The notes: generated by a model from the letters alone, not told the origin. Numbered from the stretch's first letter, positions 8,485 to 16,893 are shown. The stretch: DNA of 64,000 nt from Cryobacterium sp. HLT2-28 (GCF_004402495.1 NZ_SOFH01000018.1:62001-126000), one strand, 5' to 3'. Numbers and translations are program-made.

Positions 8485-8506
8485 GTTGGATCATAGTAGC
8501 GCTATC
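8470..8506. promoter_or_regulatory. Candidate MocR operator over the divergent starts
   Basis: A perfect inverted repeat, ATCCA-TGT-TGGAT, covers 8479-8491 and straddles both start codons. It is flanked by direct GCTATC hexamers at 8470-8475 and 8501-8506, starting 31 bp apart, about three helical turns. MocR regulators often bind spaced direct repeats. Function is inferred. Confidence 0.5.
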
Positions 8507-9565
8507 AAGAATGTGCCCGCACCGCTATCACCATCGCGGGCCGGCTTGGCGTGGGGGCTGCTCGGCGTTGCCGCGTTCTCCTTCACCGTTCCCTTCACCC
8601 GGGTGGCTGTCGAGGGCATGTCTCCGCTTTTCATCGGGTCCGGGCGCGCCGTTATCGCCGCGGTGCTCGCGGCGGCCGCCCTGGCCATCACCCGACAGCG
8701 TCTTCCTCGCGGCATCCAGTGGTCTCGCCTGGCCGTGGTCGCGGGCGGCGTGGTCATCGGCTTCCCCCTCCTGACATCGTTCGCTCTCACCACTGCCTCG
8801 GCCAGTCACGGTGCCGTCGTGATCGCCCTGCTCCCAGCCGCAACCGCCGTCATGGCCGTCATTCGTGGCACGGAACGTCCGCCCCTGCCCTTCTGGATTA
8901 TGGCCACCGTCGGCGCGCTGGTGGCCGTGGCTTTCGCGTCCGCGCCAGGCGGCGGAATCGTTGGATTTCACTGGTCGGATCTGCTCCTTTTTGGCGCCGT
9001 GGCGGCCGCCGCCATCGGATACGCCGAAGGAGGCCTGCTCGCGAGAGAGATCGGGTCTTGGCAGACCGTGTCCTGGGCGCTGCTGCTGGCCTCGCCCTTG
9101 ATGGTCACACTGACCGCGATCGCCATCGTCGAACATCCCCCCACCGGCACGCCGACCCAGTGGGCGGCCTTTGCGTACCTCGGAGCCGTGAGCATGTTCC
9201 TGGGCTTCTTCGCCTGGTACCGCGGACTGGCAATTGGGCCCATGACCCAAGTCAGCCAGGTGCAACTTACCCAACCCGTCCTGAGTCTCCTCTGGGCGGC
9301 CGTGATCCTCCGCGAAGTGCTGACGTGGCAAACGATCATCGGCGGCATCGCCGTCATCCTCTGCGCCGGCATGGCTGTACGAACACGCCTGAACCGCGCC
9401 CCACCCACGCGCACCATCCAGCCCCCCGTAAACGAACCAGCACCGGTAAAGGTATTGCCGAGGACCGCTCGACGGAAAGTTGGACCGTCAGCGCCTCGGC
9501 ACCCGGCCGAGGAAGGCCACCAGGCGATCGCTTGCGGAGGAGTTGCTGGGAACGTCGACCGGTGA
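8483..9565 (+). CDS. EamA/DMT-family transporter
   Basis: Ten predicted transmembrane helices in two EamA repeats are visible, from AWGLLGVAAFSFTVPFTRVA to TWQTIIGGIAVILCAGMAV. The family exports metabolites such as amino acids. Its ATG overlaps the MocR start (CATG); a GTG at 8513 is an alternative that would leave room for a promoter. After the last helix a hydrophilic tail of about 60 residues runs through and overlaps 78 bases of the convergent gene. It probably reads past the ancestral stop and is unlikely to be functional. Confidence 0.85.
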   Translation: MLDHSSAIKNVPAPLSPSRAGLAWGLLGVAAFSFTVPFTRVAVEGMSPLFIGSGRAVIAAVLAAAALAITRQRLPRGIQWSRLAVVAGGVVIGFPLLTSFALTTASASHGAVVIALLPAATAVMAVIRGTERPPLPFWIMATVGALVAVAFASAPGGGIVGFHWSDLLLFGAVAAAAIGYAEGGLLAREIGSWQTVSWALLLASPLMVTLTAIAIVEHPPTGTPTQWAAFAYLGAVSMFLGFFAWYRGLAIGPMTQVSQVQLTQPVLSLLWAAVILREVLTWQTIIGGIAVILCAGMAVRTRLNRAPPTRTIQPPVNEPAPVKVLPRTARRKVGPSAPRHPAEEGHQAIACGGVAGNVDR

Positions 9566-10015
9566 AGCGAAGTTCTCTCCCCGCGCGCTGGCGTCGAGGG
9601 CGGCTGAGACCAGCGCGAGCACGTCCTCGGCCAGTGACTCCGGGATCCGGTGGGCGCGGTCGCTGGCCAGTCCGATATCCCAGCCGTGCGTCGTCAACTC
9701 CACCGCGCCGGCCAGGGCTGCATTCTCGACCGCCGTCACATCGGTCGCGACCGAGAATGCGTGCCACAGTACTGTTAGCCGCTCGTCCACCAGCGCGAGG
9801 GGGCCCTGATCGTTGGCCCGTGGCGTCTGCGGAAGGACGAGGGTTCCAGTGTCGAGCAGTCCGATGAGAATGTCAATGACGTCGGCGAGATGCAGGACGA
9901 CTCTTCCCGCATCCCAGCCTTCACACGGCGTCGGTCGTTGGAGATCGTCGTACGTCAACTCAGAGAGGACGCCACGCGCGTAGTCGGTTGCCCGGCCGAA
10001 CAGTTCGGTGTTCAT
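9488..10015 (-). CDS. DinB/MDMPI-type metal-binding protein (TIGR03086-like)
   Basis: The 175-residue protein matches the mycothiol-dependent maleylpyruvate isomerase/DinB four-helix fold. It has TPCEGWDAGRVVLHLADV in the N-terminal helices and ELTTHGWDIGLAS with a conserved His. Related TIGR03086 proteins bind a metal and are thought to use mycothiol, the main low-molecular thiol of actinobacteria. It is the second gene of an operon with the ArsR-SRPBCC fusion (ATGA overlap). The first metal-site His in the usual WxxxxxxxHL pattern is present (GRVVLHLAD). Confidence 0.8.
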   Translation of the reverse strand: MNTELFGRATDYARGVLSELTYDDLQRPTPCEGWDAGRVVLHLADVIDILIGLLDTGTLVLPQTPRANDQGPLALVDERLTVLWHAFSVATDVTAVENAALAGAVELTTHGWDIGLASDRAHRIPESLAEDVLALVSAALDASARGENFASPVDVPSNSSASDRLVAFLGRVPRR

Positions 10016-10827
10016 GCGCGCGACCCCTCCGGCATGCTCCAGGGCGCCGTCGGCAGAACATCGCCGGTCTCCAGCAGGGACTTGAGGTTGGCAAGCACGG
10101 CAGGCCAGCCGCGCGAGATCCCGTGCAGCATGTCTGTGTTCGGGAGGTTCTCATGGGTCACGGTCAGCCGGACGATGGCGTCGTGGGGTTCGACGAGGAA
10201 GGTGACGACGGACGGTCCGTTCGTCCGCTGGTCTTCGGAGTCTTCGAAGGTGATCACGAGCCGGGTGGGTGGCTCGGCCTCAAGCACAGTGCCGGTCACG
10301 TCAATGACGCCGGAGCCATCCACTCGTCGATGTTCCCAGGCGGAGCCAGGTTGCCAGTCGGACACGTTGGCGTGTCCCCAATAGCGGGCGGTCAGGTCGG
10401 CGTCGGTCAGGGCCCGCCAGACATCTTCGCTGCTCGCACGGATATAGGTGACGTAGACATACGTCGGCACTGATGCCCTGCTGTCTGTCATTGCATACTC
10501 CTCTGCTCGGTGCTTGATGGCGCTGATCGTGGCCAGTCGGGGTGCGTCGTATGCCGCGATCCAGCGCTCGCCGATCTCATGGATCGGTGCGGGGTTGAGG
10601 TAGTGCAGGCGCTCTCGCCCTTGCCGCACCACGTAGACGAGGTTTGCCTCGGCGAGGAGGTCGAGATGCTGCGTTGCCGACTGGCGGGCCATCTCGAGGC
10701 TTCCGCAGAGCTCAGACAGGGTCTGCCCGTTCCGGAGCCGCAGACGATCGAGCAGGGCGCGCCTGGTCGGGTCGGCCAACGCTTTGAACACCGGACCCAG
10801 CGCCTCGTCAGTCACGTCCACCATCAT
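10012..10827 (-). CDS. ArsR-type regulator fused to SRPBCC (AHSA1-like) domain
   Basis: This 271-residue fusion has an N-terminal ArsR winged helix (FKALADPTRRALLDRLRLR and MARQSATQHLDLLAEANL) and a C-terminal activator-of-Hsp90-ATPase/SRPBCC domain (YIRASSEDVWRALTDADLT). Such fusions occur in actinobacteria, where the two halves are also found as adjacent genes. Start ATG 10827 is chosen at the beginning of the HTH; the frame stays open 71 codons further but the extra residues are unlike the family. An inverted repeat, GCAGG-N6-CCTGC, lies immediately upstream and may be its operator. Confidence 0.85.
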   Translation of the reverse strand: MMVDVTDEALGPVFKALADPTRRALLDRLRLRNGQTLSELCGSLEMARQSATQHLDLLAEANLVYVVRQGRERLHYLNPAPIHEIGERWIAAYDAPRLATISAIKHRAEEYAMTDSRASVPTYVYVTYIRASSEDVWRALTDADLTARYWGHANVSDWQPGSAWEHRRVDGSGVIDVTGTVLEAEPPTRLVITFEDSEDQRTNGPSVVTFLVEPHDAIVRLTVTHENLPNTDMLHGISRGWPAVLANLKSLLETGDVLPTAPWSMPEGSRA

Positions 10828-10843
10828 GCAGGCAAATACCTGC
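10828..10843. promoter_or_regulatory. Candidate autoregulatory operator of the ArsR-SRPBCC gene
   Basis: GCAGG, six bases, CCTGC forms a perfect inverted repeat directly abutting the start codon at 10827. A leaderless transcript would place it in the core promoter. Confidence 0.45.
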
Positions 10844-10948
10844 GTATGCAAGTGCGGCGGCCCGCAGATCTCGTCGAAAAGCCGGGCGACCGCCCTGACT
10901 TCCACGCCCGATTCGGTCGCATCTCCCGGCGCCTCGAGCCAAGGTTGA

Positions 10949-10996
10949 GCGGTGTCCTTCACGAGGAACTCCCGCGCTACGCCGCAGCGCTGAGGC
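10949..10996 (+). pseudogene. Relic of the 3' end of an RHH antitoxin gene
   Basis: Some 45 bases are nearly identical to the 3' end of the antitoxin at 520-723. They encode VLHEELPRYAAAL, compared with VLDEELPRYAEAL there. No upstream part or toxin remains. Confidence 0.6.
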
Positions 10997-11169
10997 GTAG
11001 TAGCCGCTTCGCCAATCGGGAACCACGGAAGCCGAACCACCCGCGGGCGGGGTAGCTTGACGATGCTGGTGCACGGTCACACCGGACGACTCGATCAGGC
11101 CCTGCCCGAACCGCCACCTTGATGTCCGCACAAACCTGTTGAGCTGGAGGTGTTGAGTACAGTGTTGTC

Positions 11170-11919
11170 ATGGTGGCTGGCGAACCGAAACGTACTGACC
11201 TTTGGTTTGCGCGGCGTGGAACCGGTGAAACGCTTGTGCTGCTGCACCCGGGAGGTGCTGATTCTCGCGTCTTCGACCCGCTGATAACCGAGCTCGACGA
11301 CACCTACGTCTGCTTCACTCCGGATCATCGCGCTCATGGGCGCACGGGGGATGTTGCCGGGCCGCTGAGCTTTGAGGCCATGGCGGCCGACACGATCGCT
11401 TTCCTGGAGCGCTCCGTCGATACGCCGGTGCATCTTCTCGGCTACAGCGACGGGGCGATTGTCGCACTTTACGTTGCACTGGCCCGGCCGGATCTGGTCC
11501 GGACCCTGGTGTTCATCGCCGCGGTCTTTCATCGCGAGGGCTGGTTGCCGGGCGTGCTCGACGGCGAGGCGCCAGATTCCATGGGAGATTCCTATGGAGA
11601 AGTATCACCCGATGGAAGAGAGCATTGGCCTGTTGTCGTCGCGAAACTCGACCATCTTCACGCGGTATCACCCGCGCTGACCGTCGAGGACCTTGCGACG
11701 GTCACCATGCCCACACTCGTGATTCTGGGCGACGATGACGAGGTGCGGTTCGAGCATGCGGTCGCGATGTATCGTGCGCTTCCGGACGGTGAGCTTGCGG
11801 TCGCACCCCGTTCCACTCACGGACTCGTGGTTGAGAAACCGGCGTTGATCGCGTGGCTGATCCGCGACTTCCACGACACCCCCAGGACCAATGGATTCGC
11901 GCCAATCCGACGGGCTTGA
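11170..11919 (+). CDS. Alpha/beta-hydrolase
   Basis: The 249-residue alpha/beta-hydrolase shows the oxyanion region VLLHPGGADSRVF, the nucleophile elbow HLLGYSDGAIVALY with GxSxG Ser, an acid in VILGDDDEVRFEHA, and catalytic His in APRSTHGLVVEKP. Such enzymes cleave esters, lactones or C-C bonds in the cytosol. ATG 11170 follows a -10-like TACAGT by about 8 bases, with no ribosome site in range, so the message may be leaderless. Substrate is unknown. Confidence 0.85.
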   Translation: MVAGEPKRTDLWFARRGTGETLVLLHPGGADSRVFDPLITELDDTYVCFTPDHRAHGRTGDVAGPLSFEAMAADTIAFLERSVDTPVHLLGYSDGAIVALYVALARPDLVRTLVFIAAVFHREGWLPGVLDGEAPDSMGDSYGEVSPDGREHWPVVVAKLDHLHAVSPALTVEDLATVTMPTLVILGDDDEVRFEHAVAMYRALPDGELAVAPRSTHGLVVEKPALIAWLIRDFHDTPRTNGFAPIRRA

Positions 11920-11946
11920 GGACCTCGCCTGATTAGCCCGTAAGCC

Positions 11947-12010
11947 GGACCCCTATCGAGACGAATTCCTGCGCCACAGCGCGGTAGGCGGGCGCTGCGC
12001 ATTCTGTTTC
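11947..12010. repeat. Dispersed intergenic repeat, copy B
   Basis: This is the partner of the repeat at 5058-5120, in the same orientation. It lies between the alpha/beta-hydrolase and the CoA-transferase 3' ends. A shorter related string (TAGCCCGTANGCCGGACC) continues at 24962-24979. Confidence 0.7.
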
Positions 12011-12079
12011 AGAAGGGAACCCTCAGCGGGCGGCTTTCGCCATGTTGCACCTGCCGATGGCGCAGCTTCCGGGTGGGTC

Positions 12080-13489
12080 TTATCGCTGGACGTTGGCGGA
12101 TCGTGGCTCGGCCCATTCTGGCCGGTCTGCTCCCCACGGGCAGCCGATCCACCTGTAGCGTTTCGTGTCGCCGCTGATGCTGATCGCGGGCGCGGCACAG
12201 GTGACGGTTCCTTCTCGCGTTTCCGCGTTCACGGTTGGGATCTCCAACGGGCCGCCTTCGGTTGGCGGGGAATGAGGTTGGGCGAGTAGCTCTTGTGCGA
12301 CCCGGGCCAGTGAAATATCGACGGTCCACCCGCGCCCGTCGAGGTGTCGACGTCGAAGTGCCGACATGATCCCGGCGGCAAGCAGGTACCCGGCGGAGTG
12401 ATCCAGAGCTTGGGCGGGCAAGGCGCCTGGTCTGCCGGTGCCGTCTGCGTGGATCTGGGCGATGCCGCTAGCTGCTTGGACGATACTGTCGAAACCACGG
12501 CGCTCGACCCAAGGGCCGCTCAGCCCCCACGCGCTCACCCGGCCGATAACGAGCCCTGGATGGCGGTTATGTAGTTCCACCGGCGAGAGGCCGAACCGGT
12601 CGAGGCTATTCGGCCTGTATCCCGTGACGACAACGTCGGCGTCCGTCAGTAGCCGTTCGAAGCAGTCTCGATCTGGTTTGTGACCGAGGTCGAGGAGCGC
12701 GGACCGCTTCCCTTGGCCGGTATCGAGGTACTGCCAGGGGAGTTCCGGCATGCCAGGGCTGTCGATGCGCAAAACATCTGCCCCGAAGAACGCGAGGCTG
12801 CGCGTGGCCACCGGCCCGGCTATGACCCGGGTCAAATCGAGCACCCGAACCCCCTCCAGCGGTGCGTGACCGTCGGCCGACCCCAGGCTATGGAGGCCCG
12901 CGTCTCCTGCCTGCTGCTTCAGGCTGACGAAGGGATCTGCTTCCAAGGTTTGGGCCTGAGGATGTCCTCGCCACTTGCTCGGGCTGCGAACCGCGCTGAT
13001 GACCGCATTCGACGCTGCGGCTTCATCCTCCAAATCGAGGGCGCTGCGACGCGAAATCGCGTGAGCAACAGTCTCGGCGGTGGCGAAGGCATCCAATCTC
13101 AGAAGTGAGCGCAAAGCCGCTTCGTGGTGGGGGTAGTTGGCGTGAGTGCGAACCCAGCCGTCGCTCGAGGCAAAGAAACCGGACAGAGGCGCCCACGCCG
13201 GCGCCGGGTTCCCGTTCCACCGGAAAAGTTGGTCGCTCCGGTAGGCGCCGGCGACGAGTTGCGGCGCAATGCTCACCCGCGGAACTTCGCTCGCCTTCGG
13301 ATCCCGCAGTCCCTTACGGGCAAGGTGCAGCAACGAGGCCATGAGCTTGGTCGCCGCGACGCTGTCCGCGGCAAGATCCCCGACAGGCAGTGGCGACGAA
13401 AGAGGCACCGGCCCGGACGAACGAACACGATCGGCTAGCTCCGGAAGTTCCGCCGAATCGGCGAGAAACGTGCTGAGGAAGGTTCCCAT
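12080..13489 (-). CDS. CaiB/BaiF family III CoA-transferase
   Basis: The 469-residue protein shows the class III CoA-transferase fold: LEGVRVLDLTRVIAGPVATR, GADVLRIDSPG, RSALLDLGHK and SAWGLSGPWVERRGFDSIVQ. Family members move CoA between acyl acceptors. It is longer than a simple subunit because about 200 N-terminal residues resemble a partial second copy, as in fused CaiB-like proteins. ATG 13489 is chosen because GGGAGG sits about 6 bases upstream. No operon partner is adjacent, so the acid is unknown. Confidence 0.85.
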   Translation of the reverse strand: MGTFLSTFLADSAELPELADRVRSSGPVPLSSPLPVGDLAADSVAATKLMASLLHLARKGLRDPKASEVPRVSIAPQLVAGAYRSDQLFRWNGNPAPAWAPLSGFFASSDGWVRTHANYPHHEAALRSLLRLDAFATAETVAHAISRRSALDLEDEAAASNAVISAVRSPSKWRGHPQAQTLEADPFVSLKQQAGDAGLHSLGSADGHAPLEGVRVLDLTRVIAGPVATRSLAFFGADVLRIDSPGMPELPWQYLDTGQGKRSALLDLGHKPDRDCFERLLTDADVVVTGYRPNSLDRFGLSPVELHNRHPGLVIGRVSAWGLSGPWVERRGFDSIVQAASGIAQIHADGTGRPGALPAQALDHSAGYLLAAGIMSALRRRHLDGRGWTVDISLARVAQELLAQPHSPPTEGGPLEIPTVNAETREGTVTCAAPAISISGDTKRYRWIGCPWGADRPEWAEPRSANVQR

Positions 13490-13785
13490 CGGTTGCCTCC
13501 CACGCCCTCGACCGTTCACACGCGGGCGTGAAGCCAGGCGATCATCGGTGGCCCCCACCATATCCCCGCAGCACGGATTGCAATTGATGTCATGAGGCCG
13601 AGCAATCACGGGATGAAATCACAATGGGGGAGAGCCGGCGCTACTCGCCAGGCCAGCCGTGGAACGGTCAACGGAGCAGAGTTTTCACCTGGATTCCGCC
13701 TACGGGATGCTCGTACTTCGCACATGCGCGGGTCGGGCGGATGGCAATTCTTCCTGCGACTATGAGGCCCCCGTGCTGGTCGCGG

Positions 13786-14475
13786 TCAGACCTGGTCGAG
13801 GGGCTCGGTGCCCTTGTCGGCATCGCGCCCCCCGAGCAGGGCGTCGACGAGCGATTCGCCAACGAACTCGCCGTAGCGCTCGGGGCGCCAACCGCGGGTG
13901 AGCACCAGGAGGCTGTAGAGCTCAGGCGAGCTGTATACCCACATGATCTCTGCCGCCTCATCGACGGAGAGGCCCAGACGCAACTGAAACTTGCTGGCCA
14001 AGCCTTGGGCTACATGGGTCATTCGGGTCAGGCGCGCGGTGTCGAAGTCGGCACGCAATTGAGCCATTGACGGATCAACCTCCGCCGTTGTTGACAGCAG
14101 CAGGAGCAATGGAGCGATCCGGGGCGCGACCTCTGTGGTGAACGCGCCTAGTCCGCGCAGCATCCTTCGGGGGTCGGCTTCGGCCGCCTGCATCGCGTCC
14201 GAGCGCTGTTCGGCGGGGATCGTGCCTTCGCCCTTGAGCGCGTCCGTGCACATCGCGCGCAGGAGCCCTGCTTTTCCTCCGAAAGACTTGTAGATGGTGT
14301 CGGCGGATGTGCCGGCGTCGGCCGCGATCGATGCGATCGTCGTGGCGGTGAAGCCGACGTTCAGGAATCGTTGCCGCGCGGCGACGACGATTGCCTCGCG
14401 GTTGTGGCGTGCCTGTTCGCGCCGGCGGCTGGAATCATAGGGGCGAGGGTTGACAGTGTTCAATATCGGCTCCAC
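13786..14475 (-). CDS. TetR-family repressor
   Basis: This TetR protein has the N-terminal HTH FTATTIASIAADAGTSADTIYKSFGGKAGLL and an all-helical ligand domain. GTG 14475 is the likely start; an ATG at 14535 would extend through the operator and is less likely. The divergent pair (NTF2-like gene and NmrA-like reductase) begins at 14580. An 8-bp-arm inverted repeat at 14488-14505 lies 13 bp upstream of the GTG. It overlaps a promoter TTGACG-N16-TACACT reading toward this gene, which suggests autoregulation plus control of the divergent operon. Confidence 0.88.
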   Translation of the reverse strand: MEPILNTVNPRPYDSSRRREQARHNREAIVVAARQRFLNVGFTATTIASIAADAGTSADTIYKSFGGKAGLLRAMCTDALKGEGTIPAEQRSDAMQAAEADPRRMLRGLGAFTTEVAPRIAPLLLLLSTTAEVDPSMAQLRADFDTARLTRMTHVAQGLASKFQLRLGLSVDEAAEIMWVYSSPELYSLLVLTRGWRPERYGEFVGESLVDALLGGRDADKGTEPLDQV

Positions 14476-14487
14476 AATTAGAGAATG

Positions 14488-14505
14488 GTTCCAGTGTACT
14501 GGAAC
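14488..14505. promoter_or_regulatory. TetR-type operator
   Basis: GTTCCAGT-GT-ACTGGAAC is an inverted repeat with perfect 8-bp arms between the divergent TetR gene and the NTF2/NmrA operon. It overlaps the -10 of the repressor's own predicted promoter. Confidence 0.7.
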
Positions 14506-14579
14506 GAATTTGATCGTCAACCAGAGCGGCTTCACAAGGCGACTGGCCGCGCCAGTTCCGGTTTGGGAATGGAGACGGC

Positions 14580-15011
14580 ATGTCTGTGGTGGAAGTAGAT
14601 CCGAGCGCGGTCGTTCAACGGTTGCGGGTCGCGACGAACGCGCACGATATAGACGCGATCGTCGCCTGTTTCACGCCCGACTATCGAAATGAGACGCCGG
14701 TGCATCCGGAACGCAGCTTCGTCGGTGATGAGCAGGTACGCCGTAATTGGATGCAGATCCTGGCTGCAATACCCGACGTCTCGACAGTGATCGTGGCGTT
14801 GGTCGTGTCGGGCAACGTGGTGTGGACCGAGTGGGAGCACCGCGGCACGAGGCGGGATGGCACCGCGCATCTGATGCGGGGGGTGGTTGTCTTCGCCGTC
14901 ACTGCCGGGCTGATCGCTTCGGCCCGTTTCTTCCTGGAGCCAGTCGATGCGGCTGGTGGAGATGTCGATGCAGCGGTACGGGGCCAGGTCGACGTGAGGA
15001 GAGCGTCATGA
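14580..15011 (+). CDS. NTF2-like / SnoaL-fold protein
   Basis: The 143-residue product begins VDPSAVVQRLRVATNAHDID, followed by CFTPDYRNETPVHP and a C-terminal sheet, the SnoaL-like pattern of ester cyclases and isomerases. A GGAGACGG ribosome site precedes the ATG. It overlaps the reductase gene by four bases (ATGA), so the two are one operon under the TetR operator. A joint role in modifying a small hydrophobic compound is inference. Confidence 0.75.
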   Translation: MSVVEVDPSAVVQRLRVATNAHDIDAIVACFTPDYRNETPVHPERSFVGDEQVRRNWMQILAAIPDVSTVIVALVVSGNVVWTEWEHRGTRRDGTAHLMRGVVVFAVTAGLIASARFFLEPVDAAGGDVDAAVRGQVDVRRAS

Positions 15012-15916
15012 TCTCCCGGGTTCTTGTTGCGGGAGGCACCGGACGACTGGGCACGCTCGTTGTCGGTGGCCTTGCTGCCCGCGGGATTGACGTGCGCGTG
15101 ATGACGCGTAATCCGCATCGTGTCGCGCATCTGGCCGGTGAGCGAATCGAGATGGTGACGGGTGATGTTCGGGATCCGGTCAGCACGATGGCCGCCGTGG
15201 CCGGTGTCGATGTCGTGGTGTCGGCAGTGCACGGCTTCGCCGGACCGGGAGGTGTTTCACCCGAGACGGTCGACAGGGCCGGCAATACGCTCCTGATCAA
15301 GGCCGCTCAAACGGCAAGCGCCGAGATGGTGCTCATGTCGATCGTTGGTGCCGCACCGGATAGCCCCTTCGAGATATTTCGGATGAAGCATGCCGCCGAG
15401 ACCGTCCTGGCCGCCAGCACAGTTCCCTCAACGGTCGTGCGAAGCACGGCGTTCCTGGAGTTGTGGATCGATCTTCTCAACAATACGGCTGGGCGGTCGA
15501 ACCGCCCGCTGGTATTCGGTCGCGGACAGAACCCGATCAACTTCGTCTCGGTGCGGGACGTCGCCGCGCTCGTCGAGCACGTCACCCTGGATGAGGCGAC
15601 CCGCGGCCAGGTGCTGGAGATCGGCGGCCCGGAGAACCTCACCTTTGACGAGCTTGCCCGCATGGTGGTCGCGTACCGCGGCGGCTCAGACGCACCCCGG
15701 CATATCCCGCGCATCGGTCTACAAGTCATGGCCGCCACGATCGGACGGCTGCGCCCTGAACTGGGCAGACAAGCTCGAGCCGCGCTCGCGATGGACCGAT
15801 CCGACATGACTTTCTTACCCGGCGTCGACGGCGTGCGCGTCCGCTTTCCTGACGTGCCCTGCACCTCGCCCGCGGAAACTCTTCGCGAACTCCACGCGGC
15901 AGATCGCACCCAATAA
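15008..15916 (+). CDS. NmrA-like atypical SDR (NAD(P)-binding)
   Basis: The 302-residue protein has the Rossmann start RVLVAGGTGRLGTLVVGGLA, typical of NmrA/atypical short-chain dehydrogenases, then VTGDVRDPVSTMAAVAGVDV and a downstream LEIGGPENLTFDELARMV. The canonical YxxxK pair is not evident; VLMSIVGAAP takes the usual Ser position, which fits NmrA-type proteins that sense or reduce quinone-like or flavin-related substrates. It is co-transcribed with the NTF2 gene and the pair is divergent from TetR. Confidence 0.85.
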   Translation: MISRVLVAGGTGRLGTLVVGGLAARGIDVRVMTRNPHRVAHLAGERIEMVTGDVRDPVSTMAAVAGVDVVVSAVHGFAGPGGVSPETVDRAGNTLLIKAAQTASAEMVLMSIVGAAPDSPFEIFRMKHAAETVLAASTVPSTVVRSTAFLELWIDLLNNTAGRSNRPLVFGRGQNPINFVSVRDVAALVEHVTLDEATRGQVLEIGGPENLTFDELARMVVAYRGGSDAPRHIPRIGLQVMAATIGRLRPELGRQARAALAMDRSDMTFLPGVDGVRVRFPDVPCTSPAETLRELHAADRTQ

Positions 15917-16136
15917 CCCAACGAGTAAGCGACCGAACACGGCCACCACCGACGCGGCAACAGCCCTCTGAATCGACGCATGCTTCCTGCTCGGCGCGTA
16001 CAGCGGCGGCTCACCTATCTCGCCAACACGCTGGCCGAACCTGAGCGTGGCCGGGCAACCCCGGTTTGTCCGTATCAGGGACCTCATGCGGGAATGGCCC
16101 GCTGAATGCTGGTCTGCGTCGACCGCCGGAGCAGAC
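15917..16136. other. Left flank of the integrative element
   Basis: No gene is supported. Before insertion of the element this sequence would have lain directly downstream of the tRNA-Arg gene. Confidence 0.4.
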
Positions 16137-16182
16137 TGTGCCCCCAGGCAGATTCGAACTGCCGCCCCTGCCTCCGGAGGGC
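16137..16182. repeat. attL: duplicated 3' half of tRNA-Arg
   Basis: Identical to 25210-25255. It covers the tRNA 3' half, including the anticodon loop and T arm, but the 5' half is missing, so it is not a functional tRNA. Confidence 0.9.
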
Positions 16183-16285
16183 GATTTGGGCCTTTTTATC
16201 GCTTGGCCGATTTTGGGAAAGTCCTGATGGACGGCACATCATGATCACACCTTGATGGTTTAAATCAGGCTGATATTCCCTGAAC

Positions 16286-16304
16286 TGTTGCCATTTTGTT
16301 GCCA
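16286..16304. repeat. Paired TGTTGCCA motifs near attL
   Basis: TGTTGCCA occurs at 16286-16293 and 16297-16304, 11 bp apart, about 100 bp inside attL. The same pair with the same spacing recurs at 19829-19847. They may be integrase arm-type binding sites or simply conserved sequence following an integrase gene. Confidence 0.4.
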
Positions 16305-16320
16305 CAAACGAGGGCCTTCA

Positions 16321-16893
16321 TCAGGAAAAATCGGCGCGTGGCGGAGCTGAGGGTCGACCGGGAAGGCCCCTGGCGAAGATGCGTTCGAGGAGCAGGATGG
16401 CGCGTTCGGTGAGAGCGTCTCCTGGATAGAAATCTTCAAAGAGCCGTTCTGCGGAGGCAACGGTGAAGATGTCGTTCAGGACGAGCAGGTGAACGATGTC
16501 GTCGGTGTCGCGACCGGGCCGCGCTGCGTTGAGCTTCATCGCCAGCAGCGCGTCGACGGGTGCGACCCAAATGGACACGTTCTCGTCGTCGAAAAGCGAT
16601 TCCCATTCAACGGAGCGTCCCCAGCGTGGGATGAATAGGGTTGCTTTATCGTTGAGCCAGTCGGCCGGCCAATCCCGTTCACTGGCGATCTGACCGATGA
16701 TGGGCTCGAGTTGGTCAAGTGGTTGGATCTGGGCGTCAATATCGGCGGTCGTCGCACGCTCGAAATGGGCGATCCGGAGCGCGGCTCCACCGACGATCCG
16801 GATCGACACGTCATGGATGCCTGACGTATGCGCTCGCTGCACGACCTCGCGTAGACCCGACACGAGGTCATTGAGATCGAGTGGGCCGGCCAT
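16321..16893 (-). CDS. AbiEii/MenT-like nucleotidyltransferase (candidate toxin)
   Basis: The 190-residue protein carries the nucleotidyltransferase active site RIVGGAALRIAHFERATTADIDAQ (a GG-A-L glycine segment, then a TADID metal-binding pair). A C-terminal VDALLAMKLNAARPGRDTDDI is the K...R..D.DDI signature of AbiEii/DUF6036-type enzymes. Such enzymes can act as toxins by adding nucleotides to tRNA. The ATG overlaps the stop of the upstream XRE gene by one base, giving the antitoxin-then-toxin order expected for such modules. Toxicity is inferred. Confidence 0.72.
   Translation of the reverse strand: MAGPLDLNDLVSGLREVVQRAHTSGIHDVSIRIVGGAALRIAHFERATTADIDAQIQPLDQLEPIIGQIASERDWPADWLNDKATLFIPRWGRSVEWESLFDDENVSIWVAPVDALLAMKLNAARPGRDTDDIVHLLVLNDIFTVASAERLFEDFYPGDALTERAILLLERIFARGLPGRPSAPPRADFS

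Noticed and set aside
10828..11040. N-terminal extension of the ArsR-SRPBCC protein
   Set aside because: The 71 extra residues overlap the antitoxin relic and are unlike the ArsR start; the HTH begins just after ATG 10827.
16137..16182. A second functional tRNA-Arg gene
   Set aside because: Only the 3' half is present; the D arm and 5' acceptor strand are missing.
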